Shown in pieces: positions 1 to 10,351 of a DNA stretch of 64,000 nt. The translations under genes and the position numbers were made by a program. Origin of the DNA: Scytonema sp045865695 (GTDB lineage: Bacteria; Cyanobacteriota; Cyanobacteriia; Cyanobacteriales; Nostocaceae); contig NZ_BAACAP010000238.1 of assembly GCF_045865695.1 (NCBI RefSeq), positions 1 to 64,000 of the forward strand. The letters run 5' to 3'. The notes below the pieces were generated by a model, which was not told where the DNA came from, ran no database searches, and saw only the letters and a program-made list of their open reading frames with translations. Positions within the stretch are counted from its first letter, which is position 1, and the number at the start of each line of letters is the position of its first letter.

Positions 1-3000
1 AGGCGGTGGCGATGAATTCTCTAGATAAGTCTTTGGGAATTTGTAATAAAACCGATTGGTTGTAATGGTGGGAAGCTGTGTGATTTTGTGCAAAGAACCG
101 ATGTTGAATTGGTGTTAGGGGTGCGACTCCAGTCACTAACCCTTGACGAGCATTCACTAGCACGGTTGTTGTCTTGGCAACTGTTGCTAATTCGGCGATA
201 GTTTGATGTTGGAATATTTGTTTGGGCGTGATTTGCACTCCTCTTGCTTTGGCACGAGATACTACTTGAATGCTGAGGATGGAATCCCCTCCGATTTCAA
301 AGAAGTTGTCGTGGATACTGACTTGTTCGCATAACAGTAGTTCAACCCAAATTGTGCTGAAGATTTGTTCTATTGCTGTACGTGGTGCTACGTATTCATG
401 TTCCCGAATAATTTCTCCATCAGGTGTTGGCAATGCTTTGCGATCTATTTTCCCGTTAGGTGTTAACGGTAGGGTGTCGAGAATCACCAAAGCCGAGGGC
501 ACCATGTAGGCGGGCAGCTGTTGCTTGAGGAATTCTCGTATCTGGTTGGTGGTGAGAGTTTCCTCCTGACTCACTACATACGCTACTAGTCGTTTCTGAC
601 TGAGAATATCCTCTGTGGCTATGACCACAGCTTGTTGAATCTGGGGATGACGACTCAAAATTGCTTCGATTTCCCCGAGTTCGATGCGGAACCCCCGCAG
701 TTTCATCTGCGAATCAATACGTCCCAAAAACTCGATATTTCCATCTGTACGCCAACGCCCCAAGTCTCCTGTTCGATAGAGTCTAGCCTCAGGGTCATCA
801 CTGAAGGGATTTGCAATAAATTTCTCGGTAGTCAACTCCGGTCGATTCAAATACCCTCGGGCGACTCCAACTCCACCGATATAAAGTTCACCTGTCACTC
901 CAATTGGCACAGGTTGTAAATGACTATCTAACACGTACACTTGTGCATTCTCTATCGGACGACCTATTGGAACTACAGAATCTCCTTCAATTTCTTGGCA
1001 CCTCCACCAGGTCGCATCAATGCACGCTTCCGTTGGCCCATAAACATTATGTAATGCCGATGAAACCCGTGCAAAGAATTTCTGTTGTAGGTCATGTTGC
1101 AACTGCTCGCCTCCACAAAATACATGCTTCAAAGACCTACAATTCTCTAATCCTTTTTGTTCCAATAACACCTTCAGTAAAGAAGGCACAAGCTGTACAA
1201 TCGTCACTCCTTCTTGCAACACTGATTGAATAAGATAGTTACTATCGCTATGTCCACCGGGCTGCGCTACAATCAACTGTCCCCCTGCAATCAAGGGTGC
1301 GTAGAACTCCCAGATCGATGCATCGAAACTGAAGGGGGTTTTTTGCAAAACCTTATCATCTGAAGATAATCCAAAACTTGCTTTCATCCAAAGCATATGG
1401 TTACATAGACTCCTATGTTCAACCATTACGCCTTTCGGCGTGCCTGTGGAACCAGATGTATAAATCACATACGATAGGTTTCTGGAGTTAGCACTACAGC
1501 TTGGTGTCTGATTCGAAAGTGCCGCGAGAACCTCAGATAAATCTTCAAAGACTAGAATCTCAGTGCCAGTTTTAGGTAAATCCTCAACCAAGGCTTCCTG
1601 CGTAAGTAGTAATGGAATCCGAGCATCTTCCATCATCAAGGCAAGGCGCTCTTGTGGATAACTTGGGTCAAGGGGTAAATAAGCACCTCCTGCTTTGAGT
1701 ATCCCTAACAGACCCACTACCATCTCTATAGAGCGCTCAACACATAACCCTACAATCACTTCCGGCCCAACCCCAAGCGATTGTAGGTAGTGCGCTAGTT
1801 GGTTTGACCGCTTATTGAGCTCTTTATAGCTCAATTGCTGGTGTTCATAAACCACCGCTACAGCATCAGGCGTCTTCTCTACCTGCTCCTCAAATAACTG
1901 ATGGATACATTTGTCAGTCGCATATTCCCGTGCGGTGTCGTTCCACTCGACTAATAACTGATGGCGTTCAGTAGCACTCAGTAGGGGAATTTCACTCACC
2001 GCTTGCTGGGGATTGTCCACTATCGCTGACAACAAGTTCTCAAAATGACTTGCCATCCGCTCAATGGTCGATCTATCAAATAAGTCGGTGTTGTACTTAA
2101 AAGTCCCAAAAACAGATGAATTTCCCTCCACAATTTCTAAATACAAATCAAACTGACCTTCCTGTTGTGGTATTTCATAAGGTTCCAGTACCAGTCCCCC
2201 CCATTTTATGGTAGTGCCTACTTGAGTAGAATACAATTTGAGGACATCGGGAGTTTGCTGTAGTTGTTGGAGAACGAAAGAAGCTTGAAAGATAGTTGAT
2301 CGACTAGAATCGCGATGAGGTTGCAGGCGTTTTGCAATGAGTGGGAAGGGATAATCTTGATGTGCTATTGCGGCAATGACCGTGTTACGAACTTGGGTAA
2401 GAAACTCCCTAAAGGTAAGATTTGCTGATAAATTTGTCCGTATAACAACTGGATTTACCAAATAGCCGACTATTCGCGTAAATTCTGGACGATGTCTGCT
2501 TGCAGTTGGAGAGCCGACTAAAATATCATCTCGATCGCTATAGCGATGCAGCAGCACATTGAAAGCAGCTAAGAGAACGGTGTATAATGTAGTACTCTCA
2601 GACTGAACCAGTTCCTTGAGTTGCTGGGTAAGAGTTTCGCTGAGATATAGGGGATAGGAAGCACCATTGTAGGTCTGTACCAAGGGTCGGAGTCTATCTG
2701 TGGGCAGATTTAGCACGGGTAGTTCTCCTGCTAATTGTTGCTGCCAGTATTGCCACAGACGCTCTCCCTCTGCACTCTCGATTATTGTCCTCTGCCAACG
2801 CACATATTCATGGGAGTGTACAGGAGGGGGAAGAGTTGCCTCTTGACCAGTTCTGAATGCTGGGTAAAGCACCTTCAACTCATCTAACAATATTCCAATT
2901 GACCAACCTTCACTTACAATATGGTGAATGACTAGCAGCAGGATATGCTCTTGCTGGGAGCGGGTAAACACTCTCACCCGCATGATTGGTCCGTGTTCGA

Positions 3001-3493
3001 GATCGAAGGGGGATTTATACGCTGCAAAAACCTCCTCTTTCAGTTCTGACTCACTACTACTGGTAGCATCGATTTGTTGGAAGTCTATTGGCTGTTCGAG
3101 ATCGATCTGTTGGATCGGTTCTGTTCCTAATCTTGGGAAAGTGCTACGCAAAATAGGGTGACGATCGCTCAGTACCTGAAAAACTTTCTGCAAAGCTGCA
3201 ACATCTAGATCGGAGCAAATGCGACAGCTAAAAGCTACGTTGTATGCTGAACTCTCTGGTGCCAATTGCCACAAGAACCATAGCGCTTGCTGACCGTGGG
3301 AAAGGGGATAAACCTCTAATAGGTTAGGTTGCTGTTGCAGCAAATTCAGGATTTCTCTTTTATGCTCTTTAAGTTGCTCTAATACTGAGGAGGTTGCTTC
3401 ATTATTGGGGGCACGATAGCGCAGTCGCCCATTCTCGCTCCATAATTTCCAACCTTTAATTGAAATCTCTTGTAAAAACTCAGATAAAATCAT
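1..3493 (-). CDS. Nonribosomal peptide synthetase, N-terminal part (TubC-C-A-PCP-E start), truncated by window edge
   Basis: About 1,164 residues are visible and the frame stays open to base 1. Domains in order: a TubC-like N-terminal docking domain (about 1-55); a condensation domain (about 58-490) with HHIVSEGWS near residue 189, where the usual Asp of HHxxxDG is Glu; an adenylation domain with YTSGSTGTPKGV near 681, YGPTE and YRTGD; a carrier domain with GGDSILS near 1072; then the start of an epimerization-type domain (PLTPIQHRFF, HHYNQ). Reading the ten-residue specificity code by eye gives D-A-W-Q-F-G-V-I-D-K, close to codes I remember for Gln, so a D-Gln residue is inferred. The start codon overlaps the stop of the upstream PKS gene (ATGA), which implies translational coupling. 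The docking domain suggests that it accepts the acyl chain from the preceding ACP. Later modules lie outside the window. Confidence 0.93.
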   Translation of the reverse strand, partial: MILSEFLQEISIKGWKLWSENGRLRYRAPNNEATSSVLEQLKEHKREILNLLQQQPNLLEVYPLSHGQQALWFLWQLAPESSAYNVAFSCRICSDLDVAALQKVFQVLSDRHPILRSTFPRLGTEPIQQIDLEQPIDFQQIDATSSSESELKEEVFAAYKSPFDLEHGPIMRVRVFTRSQQEHILLLVIHHIVSEGWSIGILLDELKVLYPAFRTGQEATLPPPVHSHEYVRWQRTIIESAEGERLWQYWQQQLAGELPVLNLPTDRLRPLVQTYNGASYPLYLSETLTQQLKELVQSESTTLYTVLLAAFNVLLHRYSDRDDILVGSPTASRHRPEFTRIVGYLVNPVVIRTNLSANLTFREFLTQVRNTVIAAIAHQDYPFPLIAKRLQPHRDSSRSTIFQASFVLQQLQQTPDVLKLYSTQVGTTIKWGGLVLEPYEIPQQEGQFDLYLEIVEGNSSVFGTFKYNTDLFDRSTIERMASHFENLLSAIVDNPQQAVSEIPLLSATERHQLLVEWNDTAREYATDKCIHQLFEEQVEKTPDAVAVVYEHQQLSYKELNKRSNQLAHYLQSLGVGPEVIVGLCVERSIEMVVGLLGILKAGGAYLPLDPSYPQERLALMMEDARIPLLLTQEALVEDLPKTGTEILVFEDLSEVLAALSNQTPSCSANSRNLSYVIYTSGSTGTPKGVMVEHRSLCNHMLWMKASFGLSSDDKVLQKTPFSFDASIWEFYAPLIAGGQLIVAQPGGHSDSNYLIQSVLQEGVTIVQLVPSLLKVLLEQKGLENCRSLKHVFCGGEQLQHDLQQKFFARVSSALHNVYGPTEACIDATWWRCQEIEGDSVVPIGRPIENAQVYVLDSHLQPVPIGVTGELYIGGVGVARGYLNRPELTTEKFIANPFSDDPEARLYRTGDLGRWRTDGNIEFLGRIDSQMKLRGFRIELGEIEAILSRHPQIQQAVVIATEDILSQKRLVAYVVSQEETLTTNQIREFLKQQLPAYMVPSALVILDTLPLTPNGKIDRKALPTPDGEIIREHEYVAPRTAIEQIFSTIWVELLLCEQVSIHDNFFEIGGDSILSIQVVSRAKARGVQITPKQIFQHQTIAELATVAKTTTVLVNARQGLVTGVAPLTPIQHRFFAQNHTASHHYNQSVLLQIPKDLSREFIATA

Positions 3494-6400
3494 ATTTCCC
3501 CCTCAATCCAACTACTATTCTTCTCGCCTGTTTCGCTTACTTTCTCGTCACCAGAAAACTCAATTTCTCGCTTTTTATCTTCTTGAGATAACTCATTGGC
3601 TAAAGCAGCAATAGTCGTTCCTTCGAGAAATTTTACTGTAGGAATATCTATGCCTAATTCATTTTGAAAATTATTTTTTAATTCCATTGCTGTTAAAGAA
3701 TCCATCCCCATTAACATAAGATTTTGTTCTGGGGTGGGTAATTGGGAATCTTCAAGTTTTAAAACACGGGCAACTTTATTCTGTACATAAGCTAGCAAAA
3801 TTTTGTAGCGATCGCCTTTAGATGCATCCTTTAATTGGTGTAACACCTCCCTAAGTTGCCCTAATTGTTCTTTAAACGGCTTTGGTAATTGAACCTTAAT
3901 TTGTTTAAGGAGCGTTCTGCGCTCCCGTGCTTCATAAAGTTCTTTAAAGATCGCCCAATCAATATCGATGATGACTTGCTGAGCAACACCCATATCGAGC
4001 GAATACTCCAACATTTTAAGTAGAGTTTGAGGAGAGTAGTGTTTTAAACCGATTTGAGTAACTCGTTCCCGCATTACTGTATGTCGCTGATGATGATAAT
4101 GCATACCGCCATCAGCTAATGCCCCGACATTAACTGTCAATGCAGGTAATTTAAGACTATGACGATAATGTGCAAATATATCGAGAAAGTGGCTTGCTGC
4201 TGCGTAATGACCTAGTCCTTCAGAACCCCAGACTGATGCAATAGAGGAAATACAAACAAAAAAGTCTAACTTCATCCCTAATGTGATTTGATGTAGATTC
4301 CACGTTCCTGCTACTTTGGGAGCAAGTACAGATTCGAGCGACTGAGCCGTCATATCCTGTAAGGGGTGAAATTCAGCAACACCAGCAGCATGAAAAATTC
4401 CGCGAACTGGCGGATAGCATGCCTTAATTTTCTCAAATATTCTGACAACATCTGCTCGAGAGCTAACATCAGCTTTGACAACTAAGACTTGAGCACCATT
4501 ATCTTCTAGTTGCGCGATCGCTTGGCGAGCAGTATCCGAAGCATCGCTCCGTCCGACCATTACTATATGTTGCGCTCCTTTGTCAACCATCCAACGGGCA
4601 GTGTTAAGCCCTAAATGTCCTAAACCACCAGTAATCAGATATGTTGCATGGGAGTGCAAATTTATCGATTGTGGATTTGTTTGCACTTTTTGACTAGGCA
4701 TAAGGCGAACAACATACCTCTGTTCGCACCGGAGCGCAATTTGGCTCTCTCCATCAGAATACCAGATTTGATCGAACAATGCCTTTGCTGCATCAGGTGT
4801 GGAAAATTCGCGAGCAATATCTACAAGTCCTCCCCAAATATGAGGCGTTTCTATAGAAAGCGAACGTCCCAGCCCCCATATAGGAGCTTGGGCTATTGCC
4901 GATGGAACAGCCTCCGAAGCAGTCTTTTGTGTTCCTTGGGTTACCAACCAAAGCTGAGGCAACTGAGATGCGTTTGTCCGAATCAGCGCTTGAACTAAGT
5001 GTAGGGTACTTGTCAATGTCAGCGTCCAATCCCTCTCTAATGAAGAGATTGTTGTTTCCTCACTTGGTGTAGTATTCAAACTCCAAAGATGCACTACACC
5101 TCGACAGGGGTGTTGTATTCCTATCTGTTCGATTAGTTCCTCCATTGCTTTAGGATCGGCTGGATCGAGGAATATTTCACCTTCTTGAGAAATTCGAGCT
5201 TCATTGTTACAATGCACTACAAAGCAGGTTTCTCCCCGCGCCTCTAAAAGTTCTGCAAGACTCTGACCAATACCTAGTCGATCGGCAAAGATAATCCAAT
5301 TACCTGGTTCTCGAACCAAAGAAGACTCTGATTTTACCAGCGTCTTGGGTTGCCATTGCAATTCATAAAACAAATCTGCATACCGATCTTGAAGCTTGGT
5401 CTGATGGCTCAAGTGTTCAGTACACTGCATTTGTAAACCGGAAACTTCTGCTAATAATTTTCCGTTTCGATCGAATATGCGGACATCTCCCTCAATTGAT
5501 TTATTAACTGTGTCTACTGAATTTGACAAAAGTGCATAGCTCCAAACCTGATTACTCATCGGCTCGTAGACTTGAAAATTCCTGATACCCACGGCTAAAT
5601 AGAGTGATTGCTCATTAGCCGAAAGCATTTCATCTAATAAAGTTGCGATTAGAACTTGATGACAAGCCTCAAGGAGAACTGGATGAATTTTAATTAAATG
5701 ATTGGAGTTATTTTCTGTAATATCAAGCTTTATTTGTGCTAGCGCTTCTCTTTTACCAAGCCACAAATGTTCTATACTCCGAAAAGTTTTTCCTAGTCGA
5801 AGTCCATGCCGCTCTAATATTCTATAATATTCTTTAGCACTCCTACTATCTGTACATCGCCTACGGATTTCTTCGAGTGTTTGTGTTTCTCCAATTGAAG
5901 GAAGAAGTTGCTCCTTTAGCAAAACTTTTTGTGTAGAACTTAATAATATATTTATTTTTTCACCTAAGTATTTTTTATCAGTTACCTGAGTGTTATAGCG
6001 TTCTCGAAGTTGATTGAGATGAGGTAAATGTGACAAAATAAGATTTTTGCTTGGACCAAAGTCAAGTAGGCAAGAAACTTCATCTACTCCAATATTGTCC
6101 AGTTGTTCGAGTAAATCAATACATGTTTCCGGTGTTCCAATTAATCCTCTAGAAGAGGCAAATCTTTCAAACAAGAAGTTAACAAAATCATCAAGATCTT
6201 TTTCGGATAACCTAGATATATCTATACTATAACCCCTACTTTGAGCTAAACCATTAAGTAGACCAATATTAGACTTGAGATATTCGCAATAAGGAACACG
6301 CACTTGGTCGCGAACTTCATTAAAATCATGACCTACAAAAGTATGTACCATAATCGACACTATCCCAAGTTTGCGATTGTGTCCATGCTTGGCTCGTGCT

Positions 6401-7032
6401 TGACGATAAAGGGAAATTTTATCGGCTAATTCTTCTATACCTTGGTCGAGCAGGTGAGTTAAAAGATTAGCACCAATTTCTCCTGCTTTAATAAAGGTTT
6501 GAGGGTTACTAGCAGCAGTAATCCAAATTGGAAGTTCTGGTTGAATTGGTGTCGGATAAATCCTAATTTCAACCTTATTTCCATTTCCATTAGTCTTGTG
6601 GATCGATTCACCTCGCCAGAGTTTTTGGAGAACGTCTATGTCAATAAACAGTTCCTGATGACGGTCTTTAAACTTCTCAGGAAAAAAGACAAAGTCATTA
6701 GGATTCCAACCGGAAGCAAGAGATATTCCAACTCGACCTGCGGATAAATTATCGACAATAGCCCAGTCTTCAGCAATCCGGATAGGATTATTAATTGGCA
6801 AAACAACACTTCCTGCTTGTAATCTGATGTGCTGAGTTTCTCTTGCTAATGCTGCATTTAATATGGCAGGATTCGGATAAAGACTGCCATATTTTGTAAA
6901 GTGTCGCTCTGGAGTCCAAATACTAGAAAAGCCATGGCGATCGGCAAACCGAGCACTTTCAATAACCAGGTTATATTTATCTCCACCTAAAGCATCTTCA
7001 CTTGTGGCAAAAAACATTAAACCAAATTTCAT
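3490..7032 (-). CDS. PKS subunit: luciferase-like monooxygenase - C-terminal DH half - KR - ACP
   Basis: 1,180 aa. Residues 1-345 are a flavin-dependent luciferase-like monooxygenase of the MupA-type family found inside PKS/NRPS lines (IWTPERHF, LASGWNPNDF, SSRGLIGTPE). Residues about 385-540 match the second half of a PKS dehydratase (EEIRRRCT, then HPVLLEACHQ at 450-459), with the catalytic-type Asp of HPxxLD replaced by Glu and the YGPxF motif degenerate (LGKTF). The ketoreductase has GGLGHLGL near 802 and Ser929/Tyr943. It has WGS before the Tyr and lacks LDD, which suggests an A-type KR (inference). The ACP has MGMDSL with Ser1112. There is no KS or AT, so it must work with the upstream KS-AT protein. 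Expected chemistry is alpha-hydroxylation plus beta-ketoreduction of the extended acyl chain. It is 116 bp from the upstream gene and overlaps the NRPS start. Confidence 0.93.
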   Translation of the reverse strand: MKFGLMFFATSEDALGGDKYNLVIESARFADRHGFSSIWTPERHFTKYGSLYPNPAILNAALARETQHIRLQAGSVVLPINNPIRIAEDWAIVDNLSAGRVGISLASGWNPNDFVFFPEKFKDRHQELFIDIDVLQKLWRGESIHKTNGNGNKVEIRIYPTPIQPELPIWITAASNPQTFIKAGEIGANLLTHLLDQGIEELADKISLYRQARAKHGHNRKLGIVSIMVHTFVGHDFNEVRDQVRVPYCEYLKSNIGLLNGLAQSRGYSIDISRLSEKDLDDFVNFLFERFASSRGLIGTPETCIDLLEQLDNIGVDEVSCLLDFGPSKNLILSHLPHLNQLRERYNTQVTDKKYLGEKINILLSSTQKVLLKEQLLPSIGETQTLEEIRRRCTDSRSAKEYYRILERHGLRLGKTFRSIEHLWLGKREALAQIKLDITENNSNHLIKIHPVLLEACHQVLIATLLDEMLSANEQSLYLAVGIRNFQVYEPMSNQVWSYALLSNSVDTVNKSIEGDVRIFDRNGKLLAEVSGLQMQCTEHLSHQTKLQDRYADLFYELQWQPKTLVKSESSLVREPGNWIIFADRLGIGQSLAELLEARGETCFVVHCNNEARISQEGEIFLDPADPKAMEELIEQIGIQHPCRGVVHLWSLNTTPSEETTISSLERDWTLTLTSTLHLVQALIRTNASQLPQLWLVTQGTQKTASEAVPSAIAQAPIWGLGRSLSIETPHIWGGLVDIAREFSTPDAAKALFDQIWYSDGESQIALRCEQRYVVRLMPSQKVQTNPQSINLHSHATYLITGGLGHLGLNTARWMVDKGAQHIVMVGRSDASDTARQAIAQLEDNGAQVLVVKADVSSRADVVRIFEKIKACYPPVRGIFHAAGVAEFHPLQDMTAQSLESVLAPKVAGTWNLHQITLGMKLDFFVCISSIASVWGSEGLGHYAAASHFLDIFAHYRHSLKLPALTVNVGALADGGMHYHHQRHTVMRERVTQIGLKHYSPQTLLKMLEYSLDMGVAQQVIIDIDWAIFKELYEARERRTLLKQIKVQLPKPFKEQLGQLREVLHQLKDASKGDRYKILLAYVQNKVARVLKLEDSQLPTPEQNLMLMGMDSLTAMELKNNFQNELGIDIPTVKFLEGTTIAALANELSQEDKKREIEFSGDEKVSETGEKNSSWIEGEI

Positions 7033-7148
7033 AATTTATACATAAATTTTATTTAGTTGATGTTTGCTTGATATTAGTCTACCTCTAAAATAGAAATTTT
7101 AATAGGGTTCGATCTAATTTCTGATTGATATATATGACAATTATATGT

Positions 7149-10100
7149 CTAAATGTGAATTTTGACAGTAGCATACAAAGTCCATTTTTGCGATGATAAC
7201 TGTTGATTTATGTGACAACTATAAACATGAAAATGAATTCTATGATTGGTATCATAGGCTAGAACAAATTGGATTTTTTGGTTTCCTTTTACAGATAAGA
7301 ATAGAGGCTGATGGAGTTGCAAATTAGTTAAATGGTTGCACTTAACTGCCAAGGCTTCTTTTGTAGCAGCTAAAGCAATTTCTATATAAGCCGTGTGAGG
7401 CATAACCACATCGTCCCAAACCTGATAATCTTTGAAATTTAAAAGATATTGTTCATCAATTTCTGTTTCCCAGATATAAGTATTTGGTAAAGACGCTAAG
7501 TCTTTTAATCTATAACCTAAAAATGGATGTTGTTTAATTTGATTTTGTATTTGCCAACTTTGTTTTTGATTGGCGATTGTACGATCGCTTTCTATCCAAT
7601 ATCGTTGTCTTTGAAAGGGATAGGTAGGTAGTGCTAATTTGCTTCTTGGATAATGCCGATCGAACTCAATCCAATTAACCGCTACACCTTGAAGGTACAT
7701 TTGCCCTAGACTGTGTAGCAACTGTAGCCAATTTTCTTGTCCTGCTTGGAGACTAGGCAAGAATAATGCTGTATTTTGTGAGAGACACTGCTGTGCCATT
7801 CCCAGCAGAATTGGTTTAGGGCCAATTTCTAATAAGACTTCACATCCATACAAATGCAAGGTCTGGATACTATTAGCAAATTTGACTGGCTTTAGCACAT
7901 GATTTATCCAGTGTTGGGGAGTGGCAATATCAACGTTTGCTTGTTCTCCCGTGAGATTAGAAATGATGGGAATACGAGGTTTATTGTAGGTTATTTCTAA
8001 TGCGATCGCTTCAAACGATCCCAGCATTGGTTCCATCAAGGGAGAGTGGAAGGCGTGGGATACTAGCAATGGTTTCGTCTTTATTTCATCACTTGTCAAT
8101 CTGTCACAGATAGTGCGGATGGCATCAGCAGCCCCTGAAATCACTACGCTAACTGGTCCGTTAATAGCTGCAATTGATACTTTTTCACTGAGTGGTTCAA
8201 TCACCTCTCGCACTTTCTCCTCAGATGCCATTACAGCTACCATCTCACCCCCAGAAGGCAAGTTTTGCATTAAACGTCCTCGATGGGCAATCAGTTTTAA
8301 TCCATCTTCTAAACTAAATACTCCTGCTACTGTTGCTGCTACATATTCCCCAACACTATGACCCATGACTACATCTGGTTTAATTCCCCAGGATTGCCAT
8401 AACTGAGCTAGGGCATATTCAATGGCAAATAAGGCAGGTTGAGTATAAGCCGTTTGGTCTATGACACAATTATTTAATTCTTGAATATTTTCCGGATAAA
8501 TAATATCTAATAAAGATTTTTCTAAATAAGATTGTAGAATTTTTTCGCACTGGTCTAAAGCTCCACGGAAGACGGGTTGCGTTTCATAAAGTTGTCGTCC
8601 CATCCCCACATACTGAGAACCTTGTCCGGTAAACAGGAAGGCAATTTTAGGGGATTTATTGTTACTAGAAAGTTTTCCAAAAAATACATCTAAAGGTTCT
8701 TCTCCTGCATTAATTTTTGCTAATTTATCAACTAATTCTTGTTTGTCAGAGGTGATAATAGCTAGACGATGGTTAAAGTGTGCTCGCCCCGTGTTGGCAC
8801 TGAAACAAATATCTGCGATCGCTGCTGTGGAATTATTCCCTAAAAATTCCTGATAACGTTGTGCTAGCTCTTGCAGTGCTTTTTCACATTTAGCAGATAA
8901 AGTTAATATATGGTGCGATCGCTCTTTTGACTTTTGACCCTTCGCTTCGCTGCCTACGGCATACTGCGCTAACAAGGGCATACTTTTAACTTGTAGAGGT
9001 GCTTCCTCCAGAATTACATGGGCATTGGTGCCACCAAAACCAAAGGAACTGACACCAGCAAATCTTGATTTCTCATCAGCAAACCATTTCTGGAGTTCAG
9101 TAGGAATCTTTATAGGAGTGTTCTTAATTTTGATGTAGGGATTTAACTGCTTAAAATGCAAGTGAGGTGGTATCTCTCCATGTTGCAGCGATAGCACCAC
9201 CTTGATTAAACCAGCAATTCCTGCGGCTGCTTCCAAATGACCGACATTGGTTTTGACTGTGCCAATCCAACAGGTTTGATTTACATCTCTACCTTCCATT
9301 AGCACAGTTTTAAGGGAGTTTACCTCAATGGGATCTCCCAAAGGTGTGCCAGTACCGTGTGTTTCAACATAACTAATCTGCGCTGGTATTACACCAGCTT
9401 TTTCTAAAGCTTGACGGATAACCGCCTGCTGAGAAGGACCATTAGGTGCTGTCAGTCCGTTAGTTAGACCATCTTGGTTAACTGCTGAACCTCTGATAAT
9501 TGCCTGAATGTTATCTCCATCCCTCAAAGCATTACAAAGGCGCTTCAGAACAATTACACCACATCCCTCACCGCGAACATAACCATCGGCACTGGTATCA
9601 AATGTCTTGCAGCGACCCTCAGGAGACATCATTTGAGCTTGAGAGAAAGTGATAGTTGGTTCTGGAGACAGAATCAAGTTTACTCCCCCAACTAAGCACA
9701 GATTCGACTCTCCAGTCTGTAAACTCTGACAGGCTAAGTGTACTGCCACCAGAGATGACGAGCAAGCTGTATCTATGGCTACACTGACTCCCGATAAGTT
9801 TAGTACATAGGATAAGCGATTGGAAGCAATTGAAGAGGCAGTACCAGTACCACTATATGCTTCTATACGTGATAAATCTTTGTAGAGAAGCCTGTGATAA
9901 TCGGCGTTGCTGATGCCGATAAATACACCAGTTTGACTACCTGCTAAGGATTCTGGGACGATTCCAGCATTTTCTAAAGCTTCCCAGGTTACTTCTAATA
10001 ACAGTCTTTGCTGGGGATCTATTTGCTGTGCCTCACGGGGAGAAATCCCAAAGAAACTGGGATCAAACCGATCCACTTGTTCCAAAAAACCACTCCAGCG

Positions 10101-10289
10101 AGTATTCATTTTTCCAGGTGTAGCTGCTTCTGGATGATAAAAGGTGTCAATATCCCATCGTTCTGATGGTATCTCAGTAATAACATCTACGCCATTCCGC
10201 AAGATGTGCCAGAAGGCTTCTGGAGTCTTGGCATTAGGAAAACGACAGCCAATGCCAATAATTGCTATGGGTTCGATTCTAAATCTCAT
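7149..10289 (-). CDS. Type I PKS subunit: KS-AT-N-terminal half of a DH domain
   Basis: 1,046 aa. The ketosynthase has Cys176 in DTACSSSL, His311 in ETHGTGTP and His351 in NVGHLEA. The acyltransferase has the GHSVGE serine at 645 and HAFH at 745-748, which is typical of malonyl-CoA selectivity. Residues 921-1046 match only the first hotdog half of a DH domain (HPFLGYRL, then VVMPHTAYIE). The catalytic His expected nine residues before that Pro is Tyr956, so this half looks inactive. The protein ends exactly where a complete DH would continue into its second half, and that half is found in the next protein after the monooxygenase. No carrier domain is present, so the KS should take the chain from the stand-alone ACP and pass it to the ACP of the next subunit. 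It adds one ketide unit. Confidence 0.94.
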   Translation of the reverse strand: MRFRIEPIAIIGIGCRFPNAKTPEAFWHILRNGVDVITEIPSERWDIDTFYHPEAATPGKMNTRWSGFLEQVDRFDPSFFGISPREAQQIDPQQRLLLEVTWEALENAGIVPESLAGSQTGVFIGISNADYHRLLYKDLSRIEAYSGTGTASSIASNRLSYVLNLSGVSVAIDTACSSSLVAVHLACQSLQTGESNLCLVGGVNLILSPEPTITFSQAQMMSPEGRCKTFDTSADGYVRGEGCGVIVLKRLCNALRDGDNIQAIIRGSAVNQDGLTNGLTAPNGPSQQAVIRQALEKAGVIPAQISYVETHGTGTPLGDPIEVNSLKTVLMEGRDVNQTCWIGTVKTNVGHLEAAAGIAGLIKVVLSLQHGEIPPHLHFKQLNPYIKIKNTPIKIPTELQKWFADEKSRFAGVSSFGFGGTNAHVILEEAPLQVKSMPLLAQYAVGSEAKGQKSKERSHHILTLSAKCEKALQELAQRYQEFLGNNSTAAIADICFSANTGRAHFNHRLAIITSDKQELVDKLAKINAGEEPLDVFFGKLSSNNKSPKIAFLFTGQGSQYVGMGRQLYETQPVFRGALDQCEKILQSYLEKSLLDIIYPENIQELNNCVIDQTAYTQPALFAIEYALAQLWQSWGIKPDVVMGHSVGEYVAATVAGVFSLEDGLKLIAHRGRLMQNLPSGGEMVAVMASEEKVREVIEPLSEKVSIAAINGPVSVVISGAADAIRTICDRLTSDEIKTKPLLVSHAFHSPLMEPMLGSFEAIALEITYNKPRIPIISNLTGEQANVDIATPQHWINHVLKPVKFANSIQTLHLYGCEVLLEIGPKPILLGMAQQCLSQNTALFLPSLQAGQENWLQLLHSLGQMYLQGVAVNWIEFDRHYPRSKLALPTYPFQRQRYWIESDRTIANQKQSWQIQNQIKQHPFLGYRLKDLASLPNTYIWETEIDEQYLLNFKDYQVWDDVVMPHTAYIEIALAATKEALAVKCNHLTNLQLHQPLFLSVKGNQKIQFVLAYDTNHRIHFHVYSCHINQQLSSQKWTLYATVKIHI

Positions 10290-10351
10290 CGTTGATGGAA
10301 CAGTGGATAAATGGAATAATGGAATTTAACTGAAACAGGCCTGCTAGCCAA

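Noticed and set aside
270..1233. Plus-strand open frames of 79-109 codons at the left end
   Set aside because: They run antisense to the NRPS, whose A, PCP and E-type motifs are continuous on the minus strand; the frames have no motifs.
4648..5029. Short frames on both strands within the monooxygenase-KR gene
   Set aside because: Shadows of a conserved coding sequence.
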